Source: DASPKS01 sp035628035 (GTDB lineage: Bacteria > Bacteroidota > Rhodothermia > Rhodothermales > Rubricoccaceae). From it: a stretch of 15,621 nt of DNA. The position numbers and the translations under genes are program-made. Position 1 is the stretch's first letter; each line of letters starts with the position of its first letter. The stretch is taken from contig DASPKS010000224.1 in the NCBI GenBank assembly GCA_035628035.1, forward strand, positions 1-15,621, given 5' to 3'. Shown one piece after another: positions 7,797 through 15,197 of the stretch. The notes under the pieces are model-generated. The model did no database searches, was not told where the DNA came from, and saw nothing but the letters and a program-made list of their open reading frames with translations.

Positions 7797-8483
7797 GTGA
7801 TCCTCCGTCCAACCGTCTTCGACGGCCACCCTACCCTCGTGGCCGGCTTCACGACGCGGGCCTTCGCGGGCATGGAACAAAGCGCCGTGGTGGAGGCGCG
7901 AACCAGGCTCGCGCACGAATTCGGGTTCGGGGCCGTCGCCTCTGCCGGGCAGGTCCACGGCACCGAAGTGGCCGCTGTCCGCGAGGGCGGGCACGTGCCG
8001 GCGCACGATGGGCTCGTCACCGACAAGGCCGGCCTTCTCCTCACGGTCGTCTCTGCCGACTGCGGGCTCGTCCTCCTCGCCGACGCCGAGGCAGGCGTCG
8101 TCGGGGCCTGCCACGCGGGGTGGCGCGGGGCAGTGGCCGGCGTCGTAGAGACGACGATCGGGCACATGCAGACGCTGGGCGCCGATCCGGCGCGGCTCCT
8201 GGCCTACGTCGGGCCGTGCATCGGGACGGAGGCCTTCGAGGTGGGCGAGGAGGTCGCCACGCTGTTCCCCCCCGAGGCCGTCGTCCGCCGCGCCGACTGG
8301 CCGAAGCCGCACGTGGACCTCCGCGCCGCGCTCGTTGGCCAGCTCCGCGCGCTCGGCGTGCCCGACACGCACGTGGAGGTGAGTGACGCCTGCACGGCCT
8401 CCGACCTCGACCGGTTCTACTCATACCGTGCGGAGGGCGGGACGGCCGGCCGGATGCTCGGCTTCATCGGAAGGCATACCTGA
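7797..8483 (+). CDS. pgeF: Peptidoglycan editing factor PgeF (YfiH/laccase-domain family)
   Basis: The 228-residue protein belongs to the YfiH/DUF152 multicopper-polyphenol-oxidase-like family. The metal-site residues are present: His54 in QVHG, Cys89 in SADCG and His106 in CHAGWRG. GPCIG (139-143) and the C-terminal FYSYRAEGGTAGRM (207-220) are also characteristic. E. coli YfiH removes wrongly incorporated amino acids from peptidoglycan precursors, and other members act on purine nucleosides like mammalian LACC1. The precise reaction here is therefore uncertain. The start is GTG at 7797, 29 bp after the aroE stop; no other start fits the family N-terminus. Likely the third gene of the operon. 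Confidence 0.92.
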   Translation: MILRPTVFDGHPTLVAGFTTRAFAGMEQSAVVEARTRLAHEFGFGAVASAGQVHGTEVAAVREGGHVPAHDGLVTDKAGLLLTVVSADCGLVLLADAEAGVVGACHAGWRGAVAGVVETTIGHMQTLGADPARLLAYVGPCIGTEAFEVGEEVATLFPPEAVVRRADWPKPHVDLRAALVGQLRALGVPDTHVEVSDACTASDLDRFYSYRAEGGTAGRMLGFIGRHT

Positions 8484-8507
8484 GGGGGAGGCCGCGAGAG
8501 GGCGCCT

Positions 8508-8514
8508 TATATTG
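8508..8514 (+). promoter_or_regulatory. Possible promoter element upstream of recJ
   Basis: TATATTG lies 38 nt before the recJ TTG start in the 69-nt gap after pgeF. It resembles a -10/-7 element but has no good upstream partner box. It may give recJ some independent expression. Confidence 0.3.
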
Positions 8515-8552
8515 ACGCCGTCTGGCCCGCTGTCCTTCGCCCTCCCTGCCGC

Positions 8553-10292
8553 TTGGAACCGACCTCGTTCCGCTGGACCCTTCGGCCCGCCGACGAGGCG
8601 GCGGTGGAGCGCATCCGCGCGGCGCTCAACGACCTCCCGGCCCCGCTCGCCCGCGCCCTCGTCCTCCGCGGCGTGGACTCGTTCGACGCCGCGAAGTCGT
8701 TCTTCCGGCCGGACCTCCGCGGCCTCCACGACCCGTTCCTCATGCGGGACATGGACCGCGCCGCGGACCGCCTCGTCGCCGCTATCGAGCGGCACGAGCG
8801 CGTCCTCGTCTACGGCGACTACGACGTGGACGGGACGACCTCCACGGCGATGATGACGCAGTTCCTCCGCCGGATGGGCGCGGACGCCGAGTTCTTCATC
8901 CCCAACCGGTTCACGCACGGCTACGGGCTGTGCAACGACGGGTTCGACCACGCCGTCGAGGGAGGCTTCACCCTCGTCGTCGCGCTCGACTGTGGGATCA
9001 CGGCCGTGGCCGAGGCCGCCTATGCCAAGGGGCGCGGGCTCGACCTCGTGATCTGCGACCACCACCGCCCCTGCGAGACGCTCCCCGACGCGACGGCCGT
9101 CCTCGACCCCCTCCGGCCCGACTGCACCTACCCCTTCGATGGGCTCTCCGGGTGCGGTGTCGGGTTCAAGCTGATCCAGGCCGTGCTCCAGCGGCTCCGC
9201 CGCCCGGCCGAAGAGGCGTGGGCGTACCTCGACCTCGTGGCCGTCTCCATCGCGAGCGACATCGTCCCGCTCATCGACGAGAACCGGCTGCTGATGGCGG
9301 CCGGGCTCGACCGCCTCTGCGAGGCGCCGCGCCCTGGCCTGGCCGCCCTCGCCGCGCGCGCGGGCGTGGACCTCACGGCGTGCACGTCGTCGAAGATCGT
9401 CTTCCAGCTCGGCCCGCGGATCAACGCCGCCGGCCGCCTCGACGACGCCGCAGTTGCCGTCCAGCTCCTCCTCGCCGAGGACGCCGAGGAGGCCAACCGC
9501 TGCGCCGACGCGCTCGAAAGCCTCAACCACGCCCGCCGCGCGCTCGACCACCAGACCCGCGAGGAGGCCGTGACCCTCGCCGCCGCGCAGGCCGACACGG
9601 GCGCGCTCGCGCTCGTCCTCCACCATGCCGGCTGGCACCCCGGCGTCATCGGGATCACGGCCAGCCGCATCGCCGAGCACTTCCACCGCCCCGCCGTCCT
9701 CCTCACCTCGAACGGGAACGGCGAGGCGAAGGGGTCGGCCCGCTCCGTCAAGGGCGTCAACATCCATGACGCGCTTGGGCGGTGTAGCGACCTGCTCACG
9801 CGCTATGGCGGGCACGCGTTCGCGGCCGGCCTCGCCCTTCCCATCGAGAACGTGGACGCCCTCCGCGAGCGGCTGAGCGCCGTCCTCGCCGAGACCATCG
9901 CTTCGGCCGACGCGCTGGCACCGGAGCTGGAGCTGGACTCCCACCTCGATCTCGGAGACGTGACGGGGCGGTTCTGGCGCGTGCTCCAGCAGTTCCACCC
10001 CTTCGGCCCGGAGAACCCGCGCCCGCTCTTCTGGGGGCGCGACCTCCGCGTGGTCGGCGCGCCCGGCACCGCCGGCGACGGGCAGCACCTCCGCCTCCGC
10101 GTGGCGCAGCGCGACGGCGGCGTCCCGTTCTCCGTGATCGGATTCGGCCTCGGGCACAAGCTCGAGACCACGCTGATGAGCGCGCGGCGCGGCCGCCCTC
10201 TCGAACTGGCCTTTACGGTCGAGGAGAACACCTGGAACGGGCGGACGTCGCTTCAGCTCCGCGCCAGCGACGTCCGCCTCCAGGAGAACTAG
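8553..10292 (+). CDS. recJ: Single-stranded-DNA-specific exonuclease RecJ
   Basis: RecJ degrades single-stranded DNA 5' to 3' in recombination and mismatch or base-excision repair. The 579-residue protein has the full set of DHH motifs: DYDVDG (89-94), LDCG (145-148), CDHH (168-171) and SIASDIVPL (232-240). GPRINAAGR is at 287-295, HPGVIGI at 362-368 and the DHHA1 motif GGHAFAAG at 419-426. A C-terminal OB-like region (about 445-579) includes FHPFGPENP. The start is TTG at 8553; the first internal ATG would remove the N-terminal segment with FRWTLRP, which is normal for the family. Last gene of the predicted TPR-aroE-pgeF-recJ operon, 69 bp after pgeF. No defects seen. Confidence 0.95.
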   Translation: MEPTSFRWTLRPADEAAVERIRAALNDLPAPLARALVLRGVDSFDAAKSFFRPDLRGLHDPFLMRDMDRAADRLVAAIERHERVLVYGDYDVDGTTSTAMMTQFLRRMGADAEFFIPNRFTHGYGLCNDGFDHAVEGGFTLVVALDCGITAVAEAAYAKGRGLDLVICDHHRPCETLPDATAVLDPLRPDCTYPFDGLSGCGVGFKLIQAVLQRLRRPAEEAWAYLDLVAVSIASDIVPLIDENRLLMAAGLDRLCEAPRPGLAALAARAGVDLTACTSSKIVFQLGPRINAAGRLDDAAVAVQLLLAEDAEEANRCADALESLNHARRALDHQTREEAVTLAAAQADTGALALVLHHAGWHPGVIGITASRIAEHFHRPAVLLTSNGNGEAKGSARSVKGVNIHDALGRCSDLLTRYGGHAFAAGLALPIENVDALRERLSAVLAETIASADALAPELELDSHLDLGDVTGRFWRVLQQFHPFGPENPRPLFWGRDLRVVGAPGTAGDGQHLRLRVAQRDGGVPFSVIGFGLGHKLETTLMSARRGRPLELAFTVEENTWNGRTSLQLRASDVRLQEN

Positions 10293-10359
10293 GACGCGGT
10301 GCCGACGGGGGACGGCGAATAGCCCTCCGCAGGAGAATGGGGAGGCGGATGGGGCCTCC

Positions 10360-10367
10360 TACTTTTG
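10360..10367 (+). promoter_or_regulatory. -7 element for the gene at 10391
   Basis: TACTTTTG matches the Bacteroidota -7 consensus TAnnTTTG exactly and ends 23 nt before the ATG at 10391. The -33 region has no clear TTG. The position supports the ATG at 10391 over the upstream ATG at 10337, which would start before this element. Confidence 0.5.
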
Positions 10368-10390
10368 CGCGTCCTCGCTCCTTCCTGACC

Positions 10391-11281
10391 ATGCGCGTAG
10401 CCCTCCCACTCCTCGTCCTCGTCGTGTTCGCCTCGGGCGCCTCACCCTCCGCGCCAGCCGATGCGCCCATCAACGCCGTTCTCGGGGACGCCAGCTTCGT
10501 CGCCACCTTCGGCCGCGCGCCTTCCGCAGCGGACGGGGAGGAGCTCCGCATCCGCACCCACCTCGCGCACGTCGAATGGCTCCTGCGCGCCCGCGATGTG
10601 AGCGGCCTCTCGCCCGAGGTACGCGCCGAACGCACCCGCCTGCTCGACGCCCTGGCAGCCTACCGCGAAGCGGGCGCCTTCCCGCGCAACACGACGCAGC
10701 CCGGGCGCACGCCGGTGTTCATCGACGAGGCTGGGCAGATCTGCGCGGTGGGCTACCTCATCGAGCAGAGCGATGGGCGGGACGCCGCCGAGCGCATCGC
10801 CGCCGCGCACCGCTACGACCGTATCGCCGAGATGCCGGAAGCGCTGCTCCGCTCTTGGGCCGGCACACACGGCTTCACCCTCACGGAGCTGGCGATGATC
10901 CAGCCGGAGTACCAGGGGTGCTACGAAGGGCATGAGGCCTCTTGCGACGACGAGCGCGTCCAGTTTGCGGTTGAGGCTGGCACGATGGTAGGCGCTTTCG
11001 GAACGGGCATGCTAGCGCTCGTCCAAACAGCACGGGGCCATCGAAGCCCGCTCGCCGCCGGGCTCGCCATCGGCGCTGGCGCTACCGCGGTTGGCGTCGG
11101 ACTGACGGGTGACACGCGCACCACCACGGCGCTAATAGTCACCGGGGGAGCGGCTGTCGTCAGCGGGGTATGGAACCTGCTCATCCCCCGCCCCGAGCAG
11201 GGGCCCGAGGTCGCGCCCACCGTGATGGCGAGTGCGACCGGCCACGCGGTCCCAGCACTTCGGCTGCGCCTGGCCTACTGA
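10391..11281 (+). CDS. Secreted or membrane-anchored protein of unknown function
   Basis: I do not recognise a characterised family. From the ATG at 10391 the product has 296 residues and begins with a typical signal peptide (MRV, hydrophobic 4-15, small residues ASGASPSAPA). A soluble, helix-rich part (about 25-190) carries a block that looks conserved: FIDEAGQICAVGYLIEQS (110-127), then LRSWAGTHGFTLTELAMIQPEY (153-174). Three cysteines (118, 177, 185) could form a disulfide in the periplasm. Between about 195 and 265 are three Ala/Gly/Val-rich hydrophobic stretches that may be weak membrane helices. An ATG at 10337 is in frame but hides the signal peptide behind 18 residues. The gene has its own likely promoter and ends 9 bp from the convergent S8 peptidase. 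Codon third positions are less GC-biased than in recJ. Confidence 0.8.
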   Translation: MRVALPLLVLVVFASGASPSAPADAPINAVLGDASFVATFGRAPSAADGEELRIRTHLAHVEWLLRARDVSGLSPEVRAERTRLLDALAAYREAGAFPRNTTQPGRTPVFIDEAGQICAVGYLIEQSDGRDAAERIAAAHRYDRIAEMPEALLRSWAGTHGFTLTELAMIQPEYQGCYEGHEASCDDERVQFAVEAGTMVGAFGTGMLALVQTARGHRSPLAAGLAIGAGATAVGVGLTGDTRTTTALIVTGGAAVVSGVWNLLIPRPEQGPEVAPTVMASATGHAVPALRLRLAY

Positions 11282-11290
11282 GGCGCGGGC

Positions 11291-12904
11291 TCAGTCGCCG
11301 CGGCGCGCGAGGGCCTCGGCGCGGCGCACCGCCGCCTCCGCGTTGACGACGCCGCCCGTGATCGAGAGCCGCCCGAAGGGGCCCGTGGTGGTGCCGTCGC
11401 CGCCGGGGACCGGCATGTCGGTGGGGTACCGTGTAGCGGAGTCGAGGAGGATCTGGCGGACCTGGAGCGGGGTCAGCTCGGGGTAGTACGCGAGGAGCAG
11501 CGCCGCCACGCCGGAGACGACCGGCGCGGCGAGACTCGTCCCATCGTGCGCGCCGTAGCCGTTGCCGGGGTTCAGGCTGTAGACGCGCTCCCCGGGCGCG
11601 AACACGTCCACGCTCGTCGCGCCGTAGTTGCTGAACGAGGCGGCGAGGGCGTCGGCCGTGGAGGTGGACGCGCCGACCTCGATCCAGTTCGAGGCCTCGC
11701 CGCCGCCGGTGAACCGCCGCGTCGGGAAGTTGGCCGCCACGTCGATGTCCTCGCCGGAGTTACCGGCGGCGTGGACGAGGAGCACCCCCCGCTCGGCGGC
11801 GTAGCGGACGGCCTCGTCCACCGCGCCCTTCTGCGGGGAGTACCCCTTCCCGAAGCTCATGTTGATGATGTGCGCGCCGTTGTCGACGGCGTAGCGGATC
11901 GCGTTGGCGACGTCCTTGTCGCGCTCGTCGCCGTCGGGCACCACGCGGACGGGCATGATGCGGACGGTGGCCGGCGCGATGCCCTCGATCCCGAGCCCGT
12001 TCCCGCGCGCGGCGGCGATGACGCCGGAGACGGCCGTGCCATGGCCGGGGTCGGGGCCGGCCACGTCGGGGTTGCCGTAGTGCCGCTCCGAGAGGTCGGC
12101 GTAGTTATCCCCGATGATAGAACGCGGATCGAAGTCGAGGTTGTAGCCGTAGTCGAGGGCGGCGCGCGCGCTGGTGACAGCGTCGTCGAGGTCCTGCACG
12201 GTGGCGCCCATCATCGAGAGGTACATGTAGATCCCCTTGGCCTGCTCCTCCTCCGGCTTCGTCGGCTCGAAGGCCATCACGTCGTCCATCGTGAACTCGG
12301 CCCGGCCCAAGGCGCGGCGGAGCACCTCGCGTGCCTCGTGGACGACCTGCTGGACCTCCGTGAGCTGGGCGACCTCCTGCTCCTTCTCACTCCGCTTCTG
12401 CGCCAGCTCGGCGCGGAGCTGCTCGTACCGCGCGAAGTCGGCGCGGTCGGCGGCGGCGATGTCGGCGGCGCTCCGGTCGCCGAAGCGCGCGCGGAGGGCG
12501 GCCACCTCGCGCGTCAGCTCGTATGTGTCGTACTGGACGTTTCGGCCGTCGGCGCCGCCGAGGAAGCTCCACCCATGCACGTCGTCGACGTACCCGTTGC
12601 GGTCGTCGTCGCGGCGGTTGCCGGGGGCCTCGTCGGCGTTGGTCCAGAGGCGGCCCTGGAGGTCCTCGTGGGCGAGGTCCACGCCCCCGTCGAGGACGGC
12701 CACGACGACCTCCCGGGCCGGCGTGCGGCCGAGGCTGTCGAGGAGGGCGTAGGCGCGGGCCGTGCTAACGCCGGGGATGCCGTCGGTGCGGGCGTCGAGG
12801 TGGTACCAGTCCTCTGGCTGCGCGGCGGCCGTCTGGACGAGGAGGGCGGCGAAGAGCGCGAAAAACCGTAAGGTTCCTTTGGGAAACGCGGCGAAGCGGG
12901 GCAT
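11291..12904 (-). CDS. Secreted S8 family (subtilisin-like) serine peptidase
   Basis: The 537-residue precursor starts with a signal peptide (about 1-28, cleavage after AAA). The catalytic triad is complete: Asp72 in VAVLDGG, His288 in DPGHGT and Ser457 in DGTSLAAP, with the oxyanion Asn382 in AAGNSG. After Asp72 comes an acidic NRRDDDRNGYVDD stretch (96-108) that may bind calcium. An insert of roughly 160 residues (about 120-280) with a strongly heptad-like, charged helix (about 150-200) separates Asp and His; I recall this layout from a Bacteroidota S8 group whose mature N-terminus reads W-Y-H-L-D. No T9SS C-terminal sorting domain follows the catalytic domain; the protein ends soon after it. 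The ATG at 12904 is chosen for the signal peptide; the open frame further upstream is a shadow of porX. It is divergent from porX. Confidence 0.93.
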   Translation of the reverse strand: MPRFAAFPKGTLRFFALFAALLVQTAAAQPEDWYHLDARTDGIPGVSTARAYALLDSLGRTPAREVVVAVLDGGVDLAHEDLQGRLWTNADEAPGNRRDDDRNGYVDDVHGWSFLGGADGRNVQYDTYELTREVAALRARFGDRSAADIAAADRADFARYEQLRAELAQKRSEKEQEVAQLTEVQQVVHEAREVLRRALGRAEFTMDDVMAFEPTKPEEEQAKGIYMYLSMMGATVQDLDDAVTSARAALDYGYNLDFDPRSIIGDNYADLSERHYGNPDVAGPDPGHGTAVSGVIAAARGNGLGIEGIAPATVRIMPVRVVPDGDERDKDVANAIRYAVDNGAHIINMSFGKGYSPQKGAVDEAVRYAAERGVLLVHAAGNSGEDIDVAANFPTRRFTGGGEASNWIEVGASTSTADALAASFSNYGATSVDVFAPGERVYSLNPGNGYGAHDGTSLAAPVVSGVAALLLAYYPELTPLQVRQILLDSATRYPTDMPVPGGDGTTTGPFGRLSITGGVVNAEAAVRRAEALARRGD

Positions 12905-12924
12905 CGGGGTCAGGAAAGCGGAGG

Positions 12925-12932
12925 CAAAAGGG
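12925..12932 (-). promoter_or_regulatory. Possible -7 element of the S8 peptidase gene
   Basis: CCCTTTTG on the minus strand keeps the TTTG half of TAnnTTTG but lacks the TA. It lies 20 nt before the ATG. The following leader shares TTCCTGACC with the leader of the gene at 10391, which also has a CTTTTG box at similar distance. Confidence 0.3.
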
Positions 12933-12998
12933 GCCGGAAGGTAGCGACGGGCGTCGCGGGCCCGCAGACGAACGCGCCGGGCGGCCCCGTTCGTGCCC

Positions 12999-13075
12999 GG
13001 AAGACAGAAGACCGTGGACGGAAGACGGCGGCCGCTTCCCATTCTCCGTCCACTGTCCTCTGTCCACCGTCTTCT
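12999..13075. repeat. Inverted pair of heptanucleotide repeat tracts
   Basis: On the plus strand 12999-13026 reads GGAAGAC, AGAAGAC, CGTGGAC, GGAAGAC. At 13048-13075 four heptamers run in the opposite orientation: GTCCACT, GTCCTCT, GTCCACC, GTCTTCT, which on the minus strand are AGAAGAC, GGTGGAC, AGAGGAC, AGTGGAC. The consensus is RGWRGAC. The arms are 28 bp each and the spacer is 21 bp, so the whole element is 11 x 7 bp. The spacer contains the palindrome GCGGCCGC (13028-13035). The element lies between the divergent S8 peptidase and porX genes and is not coding. Confidence 0.85.
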
Positions 13076-13153
13076 GAAGGCCGGATCCTCACCCCGGCCG
13101 CCTCCGTTCACCGCTGCCCGTCCCACCTGCCTCGCTTCGTCCCCGCCCTCCGC

Positions 13154-13182
13154 TACGGTTTCTTTCGTTCCGCCAAACCGTA
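13154..13182. promoter_or_regulatory. Inverted repeat directly upstream of porX
   Basis: TACGGTTT (13154-13161) and AAACCGTA (13175-13182) form a perfect 8-bp inverted repeat around 13 bases, ending 7 bp before the porX ATG. It could be an operator for a dimeric regulator or an mRNA hairpin that affects porX translation. A further AAACCGTA occurs at 12864-12871 inside the signal-peptide codons of the divergent S8 peptidase gene. Confidence 0.5.
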
Positions 13183-13189
13183 CCTCCCG

Positions 13190-14764
13190 ATGCCACGCAT
13201 CCTCTGGGCCGACGACGAGATCGACCTCCTCAAGCCGCACATCCTCTTCCTCGAAGCGAAGGGGTACGACGTGACGAGCGTCTCCAACGGCGACGACGCC
13301 GTGGCGCGCGTCCGCGACGGCCGCTACGACGTGGTCTTCCTGGACGAGCAGATGCCCGGCCTCGGCGGGCTCGACGCCCTCGCCGAGATCAAGACGCTCC
13401 AGCCCGAGACGCCCGTCGTGATGATCACGAAGAGCGAGGAGGAGCACATCATGGAGGACGCGCTCGGCGGGCAGATCTCGGACTACCTCATCAAGCCCGT
13501 CAACCCGAAGCAGATCCTCCTCACGGTGAAGCGGCTGCTGGAGGGCGTGCAGCTCCGCGAGCAGCGCGCGAGCCAGGACTACCTCCAGGCCTTCGGCCGC
13601 CTCACAGGCCAGGTCGGCGGCGCCCACAACGCCGAGGCATGGACCGACCTGTATACCGAGCTCGTCCGCCACGACCTCGACCTCGAAGGGGCCGAGGAGG
13701 GCGTCCGGCAGATCCTGGAGGACCAGTACCGCGAGGCCAACGTGGCCTTCTCCAAGTTCATCGAGGAGACGTACCCCGGCTGGATCGCCGACGCGCGGCA
13801 GGGGAAGAAGCCCCACGAGACGGGGCGGCCCGTGCTCAGCCACGAGGTTCTCCTCACGTCGGTGCTCCCCCTCGTCGGGAAGGGCAAGCCCGTGGTGTTC
13901 TTCCTCATCGACTGCATGCGGTACGACCAGTGGCTGCTCTTCGAGCGGCTGCTGTTCCCCCACTTCGAGATCGACCGGTCGTGGCACTGGGGGCTCCTGC
14001 CTACGGCGACCCCGTTCTCGCGGAACGCGCTGTTCGCCGGGCTCCTGCCCGTCGAGATCGCGCAGCGCTTCCCGCAGTACTGGCAGACCGCCGAGCGCGA
14101 CGACGAGGCCTCGCTCAACCAGCACGAGCCCGACTACCTCGCCGACCTCCTCCGCCGCCGCCACCTCGACGTCCGGATGCGCTACGAGAAGCTCGTCTCC
14201 GGCAACGACGGGACCACCTTCGCGGAGTCCGTCACCGACTTCCTCCAGCACGACCTCTCGACGGTCGTCGTCAACTTCGTCGACATCCTCGCGCACTCGC
14301 GGAGCGACACGAACATCCTCAAGGAGATCGCGCCCGACGTGCCGGCGTACCGCGGCCTCACGCGGACGTGGTTCGAGCACTCGTGGCTCTTCGACGCCTT
14401 CCGCGAGCTGGCCCGCCACGACTGCACCGTCGTCGTCACGACCGACCACGGCGCCGTGCGGGCGCTCCACGCCACGAAGGTGATCGGCGACCGCGAGACT
14501 TCGACGAGCCTCCGCTACAAGCACGGGCGCAACCTCAAGTGCGAGCCCGACGACGCCATCTTCGTGAAGGACCCCGAGACGTACGGGCTCCCCCGTGCGG
14601 GGATCAACGAGAACTACATCTTCGCCCGCGAGGACTTCTACTTCGTCTACCCGACGAACTACCACCGCTACCTCCAGCAGTACCGCGACTCGTTCCAGCA
14701 CGGCGGCGTGTCGCTGGAGGAGATGCTGCTGCCCGTCGCCACGCTCCGCCCCCGCGCGTCATGA
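13190..14764 (+). CDS. porX: PorX-type response regulator with PglZ/alkaline phosphatase-like domain
   Basis: The 524-residue protein has an N-terminal receiver domain (1-120) with acidic Asp8/Asp9, phospho-acceptor Asp52 in FLDEQMPG, Thr80 and Lys102. A helical linker (about 120-210) leads to a PglZ-like domain of the alkaline phosphatase superfamily (about 215-520). The usual metal and catalytic residues are visible: Asp241 in IDCMRYD, a nucleophile Thr272 or Thr274 in PTATPFSRN, Asp365 and His369 in FVDILAHS, Asp419-His420 in TTDHG, and His504 in QHGG. This is the architecture of PorX, which with PorY controls type IX secretion genes in Porphyromonas and acts there as a zinc-dependent phosphodiesterase. 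No PorY kinase or T9SS structural gene is in the window, so the link to secretion is inferred. The ATG at 13190 follows an inverted repeat, and the stop overlaps the next gene. Confidence 0.94.
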   Translation: MPRILWADDEIDLLKPHILFLEAKGYDVTSVSNGDDAVARVRDGRYDVVFLDEQMPGLGGLDALAEIKTLQPETPVVMITKSEEEHIMEDALGGQISDYLIKPVNPKQILLTVKRLLEGVQLREQRASQDYLQAFGRLTGQVGGAHNAEAWTDLYTELVRHDLDLEGAEEGVRQILEDQYREANVAFSKFIEETYPGWIADARQGKKPHETGRPVLSHEVLLTSVLPLVGKGKPVVFFLIDCMRYDQWLLFERLLFPHFEIDRSWHWGLLPTATPFSRNALFAGLLPVEIAQRFPQYWQTAERDDEASLNQHEPDYLADLLRRRHLDVRMRYEKLVSGNDGTTFAESVTDFLQHDLSTVVVNFVDILAHSRSDTNILKEIAPDVPAYRGLTRTWFEHSWLFDAFRELARHDCTVVVTTDHGAVRALHATKVIGDRETSTSLRYKHGRNLKCEPDDAIFVKDPETYGLPRAGINENYIFAREDFYFVYPTNYHRYLQQYRDSFQHGGVSLEEMLLPVATLRPRAS

Positions 14765-15165
14765 TGGCTGCCACCAAGAGCCGTTTCTTCCTCGCCCCCA
14801 TCGTTTCTCTCCTTCTCCTCGCGGGCTGCTCGCTCTTCGATAACGAGCAGAGCTTCGTTATGCCCATCTCTCACCTTGAGACGCCCGAAGTGGCCGCTCA
14901 AGGCCAAGCCTTCGACGTTCTCATCGTCGGGGACTTGGTAGACGGGTGCCAGCAATTTGACCGGCTCGACGTCGATGCTAGCGCTTCCCGCGTGGTTCTA
15001 ACCATGATCGGGACAGAGCCGGACCGGCCCCAAACGTGTACCCTAGAAGGTCGGTCGATAGAGCGGTCTCATCGCGTAGTGCCCCAGCGGATTGGTTCGT
15101 TTGTGGTCGCTGCCCGACAGGGAGAAACGGGCAGGCTCACCGAGCGGGTCGTGCGCGTGGAGTAG
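14761..15165 (+). CDS. Small predicted lipoprotein, unknown function
   Basis: The 134-residue product has a lipoprotein signal peptide with lipobox LLAGC and Cys23 as the likely lipidated residue. The rest is polar and probably beta-rich, with two further cysteines (in DGCQQF and QTCTL) that could pair in the periplasm. I recognise no family. The ATG at 14761 overlaps the porX stop (ATGA), and a second ATG at 14764 follows directly, so translation is probably coupled to porX. Third codon positions hold many A and T, unlike porX, which suggests weak codon selection or a more recent origin. A role in envelope sensing or secretion together with PorX is possible but rests only on position. Confidence 0.82.
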   Translation: MMAATKSRFFLAPIVSLLLLAGCSLFDNEQSFVMPISHLETPEVAAQGQAFDVLIVGDLVDGCQQFDRLDVDASASRVVLTMIGTEPDRPQTCTLEGRSIERSHRVVPQRIGSFVVAARQGETGRLTERVVRVE

Positions 15166-15197
15166 CTGCCTTCAGCGTCTCTCGACGCCGGTAACGG

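Noticed and set aside
8421..10157. 578-codon minus-strand frame
   Set aside because: It is antisense to recJ and lacks any motif.
10324..10345. CCTCC/GGAGG hairpin after recJ as terminator
   Set aside because: Only 5 bp with a large loop and no T-tract.
11546..12871. 441-codon plus-strand frame
   Set aside because: It is antisense to the S8 peptidase and has shadow-like composition.
12999..13075. CRISPR array or terminator in the S8-porX intergenic region
   Set aside because: Units are 7 bp, degenerate and inverted, with no spacers of 30 bp. No T-tract follows the stem on either strand.
12905..14701. Minus-strand frame extending the S8 peptidase through porX
   Set aside because: It is antisense to the clearly coding porX gene; the peptidase signal peptide begins at 12904.
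13639..15165. 508-codon plus-strand frame across porX and the lipoprotein
   Set aside because: Most of it is an out-of-frame shadow of porX. Only the end from 14761 is real, as the lipoprotein gene.
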